A stretch of 15,150 bases of DNA from CAZYAK01 sp964645935 (GTDB lineage: Bacteria > Patescibacteriota > Gracilibacteria > Peribacterales > Peribacteraceae), in assembly GCA_964645935.1 (NCBI GenBank), contig CAZYAK010000033.1, positions 1-15,150 of the forward strand, read 5' to 3'. Positions 6,476 to 11,935 of this stretch are shown here, in pieces. Position 1 is the first letter of the stretch; the number at the start of each line of letters is the position of its first letter. Under the pieces are notes generated by a model. The model did no database searches. It saw only the letters and a program-made list of their open reading frames with translations, and was not told the origin of the DNA. The position numbers and the translations under genes are program-made.

Positions 6476-6783
6476 GCTGGCCCGGATACCGGATATTCAC
6501 CATGCGCCTGGCGGTATGGCTGTATCCCGGAAACGCGGCGTGGCACTTCGTGACGGTGCCCAAGAAGGTGTCGGCAACGATTCGCGACCGGTTCGGCGAT
6601 GGAGCGCGCGGATGGGGCTCGCTGCCCGTGACGGCGGCGGTCGGGAGCTCGCGCTGGGACACGTCGATCTTCCCGGATAAGAAGTCCGGCTCGTACCTCC
6701 TCCCGCTCAAAGCGGCGGTGCGCAAGAACGAGGGCATCTCCATCGGCGATACCGTCCGGCTCGCCCTGGAGATCCGGGCGTGA
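6403..6783 (+). CDS. DUF1905 domain protein with N-terminal zinc-knuckle-like motif, 126 aa
   Basis: Residues about 34-126 match the DUF1905 pattern: WHFVTVPKKVSATIRDRFG, then RGWGSLPVTAAVG, WDTSIFPDKKSGSYLLPLKAAVRK and IGDTVRLALEI. This small beta-barrel domain has no established biochemical role; it is often encoded alone or near YdeI/OmpD-associated domains. Residues 11-25 add C-x3-H-x6-C-x2-C (C11, H15, C22, C25), which could bind zinc and is not part of the usual domain. Start ATG 6403 is supported by the -10 6 nt upstream and by exact duplication of this start region at 4371. It is convergent with the membrane-protein operon to the right. Confidence 0.88.
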   Translation: MPRPRSGGRTCSRGHAYVEEPCPVCWPGYRIFTMRLAVWLYPGNAAWHFVTVPKKVSATIRDRFGDGARGWGSLPVTAAVGSSRWDTSIFPDKKSGSYLLPLKAAVRKNEGISIGDTVRLALEIRA

Positions 6784-6789
6784 GCGAGA

Positions 6790-6808
6790 ATCCGGAGCGG
6801 AGCCGGAT
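6790..6808. terminator. small stem-loop between convergent genes
   Basis: ATCCGG (6790-6795) pairs with CCGGAT (6803-6808) around seven bases, in the 62-nt gap between the stops at 6783 (plus) and 6846 (minus). The stem is short, without a T-tract. Confidence 0.25.
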
Positions 6809-6845
6809 GCGACCTTGGCGAAACCATTGATTGCGAATGCGATGT

Positions 6846-7358
6846 TCAGGCGCCTGCGCGAGGTGCGCGGATGCGGCGCAGCGCGAGCTGCAGGACCAGC
6901 GTGACTGTGGTCCACAGCACGACCAGGACAGCCAAGCTAAGGAACGTGCCGGGACCGTGGAAATACATGTTGGCGGACTCCTGGAACGCGCAGATGGGCC
7001 CACGGTACGCTCGCAGCGGCATGTCCCACGCATCCAGCAGAATACCCGGGCCGCAGGGATATTCGAAGGCACTGTTGGGCCAGGAACCCAGCGTCTGCCA
7101 GAGGCGCAGGGTGAACCCTCCGATCAGCAGCGCGTGCAGAGCCGCGTGGATCGTCGCGTGCCGGCGGATCGTGAGGCGCAGGGGCGCAGGGCTCGGAGAT
7201 CCGATGGCCTCGTGGAGGTGTGCTCCGGGAAGCCCCCGCAGGAGATCCCACGCGGCGCGGGCAGCCGACCCATCGCGGGCGATCTCGAGCATCTCGTCCC
7301 CATGCTCGCGGCGGACGCGGGCGGGGTAGAGGCGGAGGAGGGCTTGGAGCATGGGCAT
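6846..7358 (-). CDS. membrane protein of the PadR operon, 170 aa
   Basis: Unrecognised protein with an N-terminal module LLRLYPARVRREHGDEMLEIARD that is nearly repeated in the upstream gene (LIRLYPARVRREHGAEMRQMLED). This R-L-Y-P-x-x-x-R-x-x-[HY]-G-x-E-M signature is common at the start of membrane proteins encoded with PadR regulators. Two likely membrane segments follow, at about residues 70-88 and 138-160 (FLSLAVLVVLWTTVTLVLQLAL), separated by a Trp/Pro/Cys-containing extracytoplasmic loop. It begins 8 nt after its neighbour and lacks an SD. ATG 7352 is an alternative start. Role is unknown; envelope stress or a small-molecule response is a guess from the PadR link only. Confidence 0.72.
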   Translation of the reverse strand: MPMLQALLRLYPARVRREHGDEMLEIARDGSAARAAWDLLRGLPGAHLHEAIGSPSPAPLRLTIRRHATIHAALHALLIGGFTLRLWQTLGSWPNSAFEYPCGPGILLDAWDMPLRAYRGPICAFQESANMYFHGPGTFLSLAVLVVLWTTVTLVLQLALRRIRAPRAGA

Positions 7359-7366
7359 GGGAGGGA

Positions 7367-7990
7367 TCAGTCGTAGAGCACGATCTCGTGCTTGCCGGCG
7401 ACCGTCCCGCGGCCATCGAAGCAGACATTGACCTCCACCCAGGCGAAGTCCCAGGCGGGCGATCCCCCGTCCTCGGTGTACTGCCAGCAGGATTCCCCCT
7501 TCATCTCCCCGCTTTTCAGCATGAATGCGCCCATCGGGAGGCCCATGCCCCGCACCCGGGGGGATCCGAGAAGCGCATGGACCTCGGATTCGCTCATGCC
7601 CGACCGCACGCGCGCGTAGCCGTCCCAGGAGAATCCGGCAGCGAACTGTGTATCGACGTACGGCGCGAACGGCACGTACGACTCAACGAGCGAGAAGGCC
7701 AGGACGGAGAGGAGAGCGAGAACCCCGAACGCCGCCGCGGTCCATCGCGCGGTCACGGCTCCGGCCTCCAGCAGGCCTCCGACCGTGACGAGCCGACGGA
7801 CGAGGATCGCTTCGCGCGCGTGGATGGCTGGCAGCGCCTTGAGCAGGTCCCAGCTCAAGCGGAGCGTCGCCGGACCGTCTTCGCGGCGCAGGTCCTCGAG
7901 CATCTGCCGCATCTCCGCCCCGTGCTCGCGGCGGACGCGCGCGGGGTAGAGGCGGATGAGGCCGGAGAGGAGACGCTGGGAGGGCGTCAT
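7367..7990 (-). CDS. membrane protein with PadR-linked N-terminus and BamE/SmpA-like C-terminal domain, 207 aa
   Basis: Residues 8-35 carry the same RLYPARVRREHG-EM module as the next gene. A membrane segment spans about 83-103 (AAAFGVLALLSVLAFSLV). The exported C-terminal part (about 120-207) reads ARVRSGMSESEVHALLGSPR, then a Trp-Tyr containing strand (CWQYTEDG), and WVEVNVCFDGRGTVAGK. This is the order of the BamE/SmpA-OmlA fold (helix pair with G-M-x-x-x-E-V-x-x-L-L-G-x-P, then strands ending in V-x-F-D-x-x-G-x-V). The match is by pattern, not search. Its ATG overlaps the PadR stop by four bases (ATGA), so it is co-transcribed with and translationally coupled to the regulator. Confidence 0.75.
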   Translation of the reverse strand: MTPSQRLLSGLIRLYPARVRREHGAEMRQMLEDLRREDGPATLRLSWDLLKALPAIHAREAILVRRLVTVGGLLEAGAVTARWTAAAFGVLALLSVLAFSLVESYVPFAPYVDTQFAAGFSWDGYARVRSGMSESEVHALLGSPRVRGMGLPMGAFMLKSGEMKGESCWQYTEDGGSPAWDFAWVEVNVCFDGRGTVAGKHEIVLYD

Positions 7991-8316
7991 GCCAGCGAGG
8001 GGAACGCGCGCAAACGCGTGCGGCTGAGCGAGGCGGCGCGGGCCAGGCGCTCGGACTCCGCGGTGAGGGCGAGCATACCGTCGGACGTGAGGCGGTAGGT
8101 CTTGCGGCGGTCGTCGCCGAAGCCTTCCGCGCCGATCTCCACGATCCAGCCGTCATCCAGCAGACGGCGGATGGCGGTGTAGAGCGTACCGGGTCCGAGG
8201 CGCACGGCGCCGCCGGAGTCGGTCTCCACCTGGCGCATGATCTCGTACCCATGGCGGTCCTTGAGGCTCAGCGCCAGGAGGATGTGGAAGACGGCGGGGG
8301 TGAGAGGGTGATGCAC
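7987..8316 (-). CDS. PadR-family transcriptional regulator, 109 aa
   Basis: A winged-helix repressor of the short PadR type. Hallmarks are LTPAVFHILLALSLKDRHGYEIM at the start, GPGTLYTAIRRLLDDGWI (recognition helix and following segment), and RRKTYRLTSDGMLAL in the wing. A short helix for dimerisation follows. Start is GTG 8316, with TATACT 6 nt upstream and no SD. The promoter carries a perfect 23-bp palindrome over its -35, so autoregulation is likely. PadR proteins of this kind often respond to small molecules or cell-envelope agents and control the membrane proteins encoded with them. Here these are the two downstream genes, the first overlapping by four bases. Confidence 0.93.
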   Translation of the reverse strand: MHHPLTPAVFHILLALSLKDRHGYEIMRQVETDSGGAVRLGPGTLYTAIRRLLDDGWIVEIGAEGFGDDRRKTYRLTSDGMLALTAESERLARAASLSRTRLRAFPSLA

Positions 8317-8322
8317 GGCCCA

Positions 8323-8350
8323 AGTATATCTTCCGATGATATATCGTCAA
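8323..8350 (-). promoter_or_regulatory. promoter of the PadR operon, leaderless geometry
   Basis: On the minus strand TTGACG (8350-8345), a 16-bp spacer and TATACT (8328-8323) lie 6 nt before the GTG start at 8316. Both hexamers are five of six to consensus. The -35 sits in the centre of the palindrome at 8338-8360. Confidence 0.7.
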
Positions 8351-8360
8351 GCGATATATC
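8338..8360. promoter_or_regulatory. palindromic operator, probably bound by PadR
   Basis: GATATATCG (8338-8346), spacer TCAAG, and CGATATATC (8352-8360) make a perfect 9-bp inverted repeat. An AT-rich GATATA-type half site recurs on the minus strand overlapping the -10. A dimer on the palindrome would cover the -35 and repress the operon. Binding by this PadR is inferred from position. Confidence 0.7.
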
Positions 8361-8370
8361 GATCTCGGCG

Positions 8371-9723
8371 CTACACCGTCCCCGCGATCCCGGCGGCGAC
8401 AACACTCCAGGAGAGGACGATGCCGACGAGCGCGCACGTCCAGCCTACCCACGGCCGCGCGCGCCCGAGCTCAAGCCCCGTGAGGAGCAGGAGCGGCGTG
8501 CCCATGGCGGTCATGAGGTCGACGTCCTTGGGGTACCCGAGATCGAAATTGTAGGGGAGCAAAAATGCCATCACGCCCAGACACACGATGAGGAGAAAGA
8601 CACCGCTGGCGGAGCGCGCAATCCGGGCCCGCAGCCCTTGTGCCAGGAGGAACGGCAGCGTGAAGATGATGGGCGAGAGCACCGCGAGGATGTTGGCTAC
8701 CTCCCGCGCGTGGGCGAAGGTCAGTAACGTAAAGCGGATGTATTGTGTGTTCTCCGGCAGCTTCCACGGTACGAAGGTGATGCCGTCCCCGCCGCCGTAC
8801 ACGTCGTGCGGGGTAAGATGGTAGCCGAACGCCTGAATCACACACACGAAGAGGGCGAGTGCGACGAACGCAGCGAAGAGTGCAAGCAGCACATCAAACA
8901 CAGCAATGACGCGCTCGCGCGATCCCCAGCGGCGGAGGACCACAAGGACCAGCAGCGCCGGGAGCAGGAACGTGTTCTGCCCGTGGATGACGCACGCGCA
9001 GCCCAGTAGGAACCCCGATGCCAGGAGCGGCACGGCGTCTTGCGAAGCGGGGTTCGCGCGGAGATAGCGCACGGCGAAGAGGAGCGAGAGCAGTAGGAAG
9101 GGCATGGCCGGGAAGCTCATCTCCTGGAAGCCGCGGAAGAAGAGCCAGTGCACGCCGCTGGCGAGGTACAGCGCCCCGGCAAGCGCGGCCTTGCGGGGAT
9201 CGGGCTTGGCGACGTTGTAGAACACGAAGGTATCGACTGTCTTAAAGTACGCCAGCGCTGTCAGAAGCCCCATCACCGGTGCCACGTAGGCGCGGTCCCA
9301 TCCCTGGTGGAACACCGCCAAGTACAGCGAGTATCCGCCCATGGACGACCCGAAGATCTCCTTCTTCCCTTCCGCCACGATGCGTTCCAGATCGTAGAGG
9401 AACGTGTCGCCGTACTGGCGCTGAAGGCTCACGGAGAGGTAGAGCCCGAAGAGGAGCAGCGCGGGCAGCACTCGCGACCAGCTGCGCGACTGGTCTTTCC
9501 TCCAGATGAGGAACGTGAGCAGCGTGATCGGCAGCAGCACCCACGCCTGCCACGGCAGCGCAGCCGAGAAAAGCGGCACCCACGCTGTCTGGGGGAAGGC
9601 AATATGCGTCGCTGCGAGCGCCGAAAGGATGCATGCCAGGAGACCGGCCAAACCCATGGGGATCCAGGACGGCAGCGAGGAAGCGCGGTCGCCCTGCTTG
9701 GCAGCCGCGGAGAGAGTCCGCAT
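8371..9723 (-). CDS. polytopic membrane protein, about 450 aa, possible GT-C glycosyltransferase
   Basis: About ten to twelve hydrophobic segments cover almost the whole chain, beginning at residue 20 (MGLAGLLACILSALAATHIA). A non-membrane segment at about 105-135 (QRQYGDTFLYDLERIVAEGKKEIFGSS) follows the third span, and a second loop at about 315-340 contains HDVYGGGDGITFVPWKLPENTQY. Overall size and the acidic loop are reminiscent of GT-C glycosyltransferases, but no family-specific motif is clear, so function stays open. ATG 9723 is chosen because TACGAT ends 7 nt upstream with a -35 at 18 bp; ATG 9732 adds three residues. It ends 55 nt before the PadR start on the same strand, close to the PadR operator. 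Confidence 0.78.
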   Translation of the reverse strand: MRTLSAAAKQGDRASSLPSWIPMGLAGLLACILSALAATHIAFPQTAWVPLFSAALPWQAWVLLPITLLTFLIWRKDQSRSWSRVLPALLLFGLYLSVSLQRQYGDTFLYDLERIVAEGKKEIFGSSMGGYSLYLAVFHQGWDRAYVAPVMGLLTALAYFKTVDTFVFYNVAKPDPRKAALAGALYLASGVHWLFFRGFQEMSFPAMPFLLLSLLFAVRYLRANPASQDAVPLLASGFLLGCACVIHGQNTFLLPALLVLVVLRRWGSRERVIAVFDVLLALFAAFVALALFVCVIQAFGYHLTPHDVYGGGDGITFVPWKLPENTQYIRFTLLTFAHAREVANILAVLSPIIFTLPFLLAQGLRARIARSASGVFLLIVCLGVMAFLLPYNFDLGYPKDVDLMTAMGTPLLLLTGLELGRARPWVGWTCALVGIVLSWSVVAAGIAGTV

Positions 9724-9730
9724 GGAGATC

Positions 9731-9760
9731 ATCGTACCGCGATCACACGGGGCACGACAA
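9731..9760 (-). promoter_or_regulatory. candidate promoter of the 8371-9723 gene
   Basis: TTGTCG (9760-9755), an 18-bp spacer and TACGAT (9736-9731) on the minus strand, 7 nt before ATG 9723. Each hexamer is four of six to consensus. Confidence 0.45.
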
Positions 9761-9796
9761 CGGCATGGGCTTGTGCGCCGCCTGTATCATCCGCGC

Positions 9797-9940
9797 ATGC
9801 AGGAACGCCGCCCTCTCACAGTGACTGTGGACAACCAGGCGGCCGCGGATCAATCGAGCACAATGCGGCTTCGCCGCCGGCGCCTGGGGGGCGAGGTAAG
9901 CCAGAGGATCTCGTGGGCGATCTTCGCAGACTTGGTGTAG
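9797..9940 (+). CDS. possible 47-aa small ORF
   Basis: ATG 9797 lies 6 nt after a TATCAT hexamer (9785-9790), the leaderless spacing seen elsewhere. The frame reads MQERRPLTVTVDNQAAADQSS and then a basic stretch, but from 9850 on it overlaps the minus-strand amidohydrolase, so the second half may be a shadow. A CACAGT-G-ACTGTG palindrome (9817-9829) lies in its early codons. I have no homology for it. Confidence 0.15.
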   Translation: MQERRPLTVTVDNQAAADQSSTMRLRRRRLGGEVSQRISWAIFADLV

Positions 9941-10845
9941 CGCTGCGGCTCACGGCCGAAGAGCGTCCGGGCGGCGCGCTCCGCCACGATGTCGGGGCCG
10001 TCGCCGACGGCGAGCACCTCCCCCTTGGCGATCCGTCCGAGCGACTCATGCGCGCGCGTGAGTGTATAGGAGAGGTCCGGGAAACGGACGAGCCCCTGCA
10101 CGCGGTAGGTCTCGATGGGCGACTCGATGCGCCGGTGGGGCAGATCCAAAAAGCCCCAGTGGCAGAGCGCGGCGAGCGTGGATTCGATGGCCACCACCCG
10201 CGCCCGGGGCTCTTCGTGCGTGCCGCACTCCACCTCCCCCACCGGTACAGGCGTTCCCGGCCCCCCCACGAACCACCCCAACGGGACGCCATCCTGCACC
10301 GGCGTGACGTGCGTGATGCGCACCGCCGAAGGGAGCGCATCGGCGAGGACGCGCAGCTCCTTGTCGGGCCCCTTCACGTCGATGGTCATGAGCGGCGCCG
10401 GCCGCGCGAAACTGTGCAGGTCCAGCCCCAGGTCCCCGTGGCGGAAGAGCGGCAGGAGCTCGCCCAGGCGCCGGTGCTCGTACGCGGGCGCGTCCGGCGG
10501 GGGCGGGACGTCCTCGGGGAGGCGGTTCATGTCTCGGTCCACCAGGCGCGTGCGGCGGCGCTCAGCGGGAGTCTTGGCGCGGAAGTAGCGGCGTGCGCCC
10601 TCCAGGTTATTGACCGTAACGATGGCCGTGCCGCGGATGCGGGACGCGACCTCCGGGTGCTCCAACAGGAACCACGCGGCGGCCAACCCACACGGCTCGT
10701 TGCCGTGCGTGCAGCACGACAACACCATCGTCCGCCCCTCGCCGTCCCCGAAACGCATGGCCCCCTTCACGCCCGCGACGTCGGAGGCGGCGTAGCGCTC
10801 CAGCGCGCGCCGCAGCTCGCCGTCGGGGACGGACGCCGGGATCAT
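9850..10845 (-). CDS. succinylglutamate desuccinylase/aspartoacylase-family zinc amidohydrolase, 331 aa
   Basis: A zinc-dependent carboxypeptidase-like (M14 clan) hydrolase of the AstE/ASPA family, which cleaves amide bonds of N-acyl amino acids. The zinc ligands are visible: THGNEP gives His47 and Glu50, and LDLHS gives His144. RDMNR (104-108) matches the substrate-binding D-x-N-R motif, and GEVECGTH supplies the catalytic Glu (Glu206). The last 120 residues form the usual C-terminal beta domain, followed by a basic tail (PPRRRRRSRIVLD). Length is normal. The substrate cannot be fixed: there are no arginine-catabolism (ast) genes here. Its ATG overlaps the VOC gene stop by four bases, so the two are coupled and may act on the same metabolite. 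Confidence 0.9.
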   Translation of the reverse strand: MIPASVPDGELRRALERYAASDVAGVKGAMRFGDGEGRTMVLSCCTHGNEPCGLAAAWFLLEHPEVASRIRGTAIVTVNNLEGARRYFRAKTPAERRRTRLVDRDMNRLPEDVPPPPDAPAYEHRRLGELLPLFRHGDLGLDLHSFARPAPLMTIDVKGPDKELRVLADALPSAVRITHVTPVQDGVPLGWFVGGPGTPVPVGEVECGTHEEPRARVVAIESTLAALCHWGFLDLPHRRIESPIETYRVQGLVRFPDLSYTLTRAHESLGRIAKGEVLAVGDGPDIVAERAARTLFGREPQRYTKSAKIAHEILWLTSPPRRRRRSRIVLD

Positions 10846-11270
10846 GCGGAGAGGACGACGCGGCCCTGCGCATCCAGGCCCCAGAACGGATTGTGCGCGA
10901 CTTCCCAGACGTGGCCGTCGGGATCGGCGAAGAAGCCGATGGTCCCGCCCCACTCCGCGGTGTGCGCGTCCTTCACGATCCGTGCGCCCGCGCGCTTGGC
11001 CTCCTCCAGGATGACGGCCACCTCTTCCTTGGTCTTCACGTTGTGCGCCAGCGTGATGCCGCCGTACGAATCCCCGGCATCGGCGATGCCGAGGTCCCGC
11101 GTGAGGTGCTTGCGCGTGTAGAGCGAGAGCACGAGCCCGGTGGAGAGCGGTAGGAACGCCACGTCGTCCATGGCCTGGTGCACCGGCCATCCGAGCCCGT
11201 CGCGGTAGAACGCGAGGGTCTTTCGCAGATCGTGGACGCCGAGCGAGAGCAGGGAGAGCGAGGGCTTCAT
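10842..11270 (-). CDS. VOC-superfamily (glyoxalase/bleomycin-resistance fold) protein, 142 aa
   Basis: Two beta-alpha-beta-beta-beta modules typical of the vicinal oxygen chelate superfamily are visible. The first is SLGVHDLRKTLAFYRDGLGWPV with LSTGLVLSLYTRKHL. The second contains ITLAHNVKTKEEVAVILEEAKRAGARIVKDAHTAEWGGTIGFFADPDGHVWEVAHN. The closing D-P-D-G-x-x-W-E-V gives the usual glutamate ligand. Members bind a divalent metal and act as lyases, dioxygenases, epimerases or resistance proteins; which applies here is not readable. Start ATG 11270 has TACCCT 6 nt upstream and a poor -35 (TTCCGG, 18-bp spacer). It is the first gene of a two-gene unit with the amidohydrolase. Confidence 0.9.
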   Translation of the reverse strand: MKPSLSLLSLGVHDLRKTLAFYRDGLGWPVHQAMDDVAFLPLSTGLVLSLYTRKHLTRDLGIADAGDSYGGITLAHNVKTKEEVAVILEEAKRAGARIVKDAHTAEWGGTIGFFADPDGHVWEVAHNPFWGLDAQGRVVLSA

Positions 11271-11680
11271 GCGCAAAGGGTAACCCACGTCCGCCCAACA
11301 CCGGAAGCGTCTCGGCGGAGGCAACTCCGCCCTGGGGAACGGGAGGGGTTGGGAGGTCCGTGTGCGCCGGCCTACGGCCACGCGCGAGCAGGGGCTAGCG
11401 GGCGGACACTTTCGTTTTCCAGGGAAAGGAACCATCGGGTTCCTCTCCCAAACCCTCTCTTCCCGGTATCGATCTCCTCGTGCTTCCACGAGGGAGGGGT
11501 TGAGAAGTCATCCTCCCAAGCAAGAGACAGCGCGCCCGCGGAACATCCATGGAATCTCAAGCGTGCCGAGCAACGAGCCTCACGAAGGAAGAGGATGTCT
11601 GAAGGAGAAACCATCAGGTTTATCCTTCAGGAAACGGTGAGCGGGTGCCGCAGCACACCCGCTCCAACAGTGCCTCTTCA
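11271..11680. other. hairpin-rich intergenic region
   Basis: No convincing gene is present in this stretch of about 410 bases. It holds a series of perfect or near-perfect stem-loops: 11314-11331 (7 bp, GCAA loop), 11428-11443 (6 bp, ATCG loop), 11476-11493 (7 bp, CTTC loop), 11599-11630 (13 bp with one mismatch, ATCA loop), and 11639-11664 (9 bp). The second and fourth share the core ACCATC-R-GGT with different, still paired flanking bases. Possible identities are a structured RNA or an intergenic repeat array. Confidence 0.55.
11657..11675. repeat. 19-bp inverted repeat, arm 1, matching the tRNA-Gly 3' end
   Basis: ACCCGCTCCAACAGTGCCT here is the exact reverse complement of 11727-11745, which comprises the last bases of the minus-strand tRNA-Gly acceptor, its CCA and nine bases downstream. 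The arms are 51 bases apart. In the tRNA primary transcript they could pair and sequester the acceptor 3' strand. Confidence 0.85.
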
Positions 11681-11711
11681 CCAAAACCAACGACGACCTT
11701 CGCGGTCGTCG
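11680..11711 (-). terminator. intrinsic terminator of the second tRNA-Gly
   Basis: Read on the minus strand, CGACGACC (11711-11704), loop GCGAA and GGTCGTCG (11698-11691) are followed directly by TTGGTTTTGGT. A perfect 8-bp GC-rich stem plus a T-rich tail 24 nt past the tRNA is a standard terminator arrangement. Confidence 0.7.
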
Positions 11712-11735
11712 CGCCCTCTACCGGGCAGGCACTGT

Positions 11736-11810
11736 TGGAGCGGGTTCCCGGAATTGAACCAGGGATCTCCGGCGTGGAACGCCAGTGTCCTAACGTTGGA
11801 CGAAACCCGC
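11736..11810 (-). tRNA. second tRNA-Gly (anticodon TCC), atypical D loop and anticodon loop
   Basis: A 75-nt cloverleaf with encoded CCA. The acceptor GCGGGTT pairs with AACCCGC, and the discriminator is T. The D stem is GTCC/GGAC with a seven-base loop AACGTTA. The anticodon stem CTGGC/GCCGG encloses loop GTTCCAC, so U33 places the anticodon as TCC. The T arm is CCTGG-TTCAATT-CCGGG. The acceptor and U73 say glycine, although the D and anticodon arms resemble a tRNA-Glu body. The D loop has only one G where G18-G19 are nearly universal, and position 32 is G instead of a pyrimidine. It shares its anticodon with the tRNA at 2496. Confidence 0.88.
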
Positions 11811-11821
11811 ATCGAGCGTGG

Positions 11822-11849
11822 ATTCTACCGGATTCGCATCGGATTCCAA
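11822..11849 (-). promoter_or_regulatory. promoter of the second tRNA-Gly
   Basis: TTGGAA (11849-11844), a 16-bp spacer and TAGAAT (11827-11822) on the minus strand, 11 nt before the tRNA's first base. TAGAAT is five of six to consensus. Unlike the protein genes, there is room for a normal 5' leader. Confidence 0.6.
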
Positions 11850-11893
11850 GTGTTGTGCACGCCTTTGACGAAACAGGCAAAGAGGCCTCGCTA

Positions 11894-11908
11894 AGCCCTC
11901 CAAGGGCT
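11894..11908 (-). terminator. short stem-loop after the beta-propeller gene
   Basis: AGCCCT and AGGGCT pair around a three-base loop 27 nt past the stop at 11936. No clear T-tract follows on the minus strand, so this is a weak candidate. Confidence 0.3.
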
Positions 11909-11935
11909 CGGTGTATTTCGGTGTATTGAGGACGT

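Noticed and set aside
9148..11121. Long plus-strand open frame of 657 codons
   Set aside because: It is opposite three well-supported minus-strand genes; the translation is rich in Arg, His and Gly with no domain pattern, typical of a high-GC shadow.
11300..11712. CRISPR array
   Set aside because: The repeated structures differ in length and spacing and are hairpins without regular spacers.
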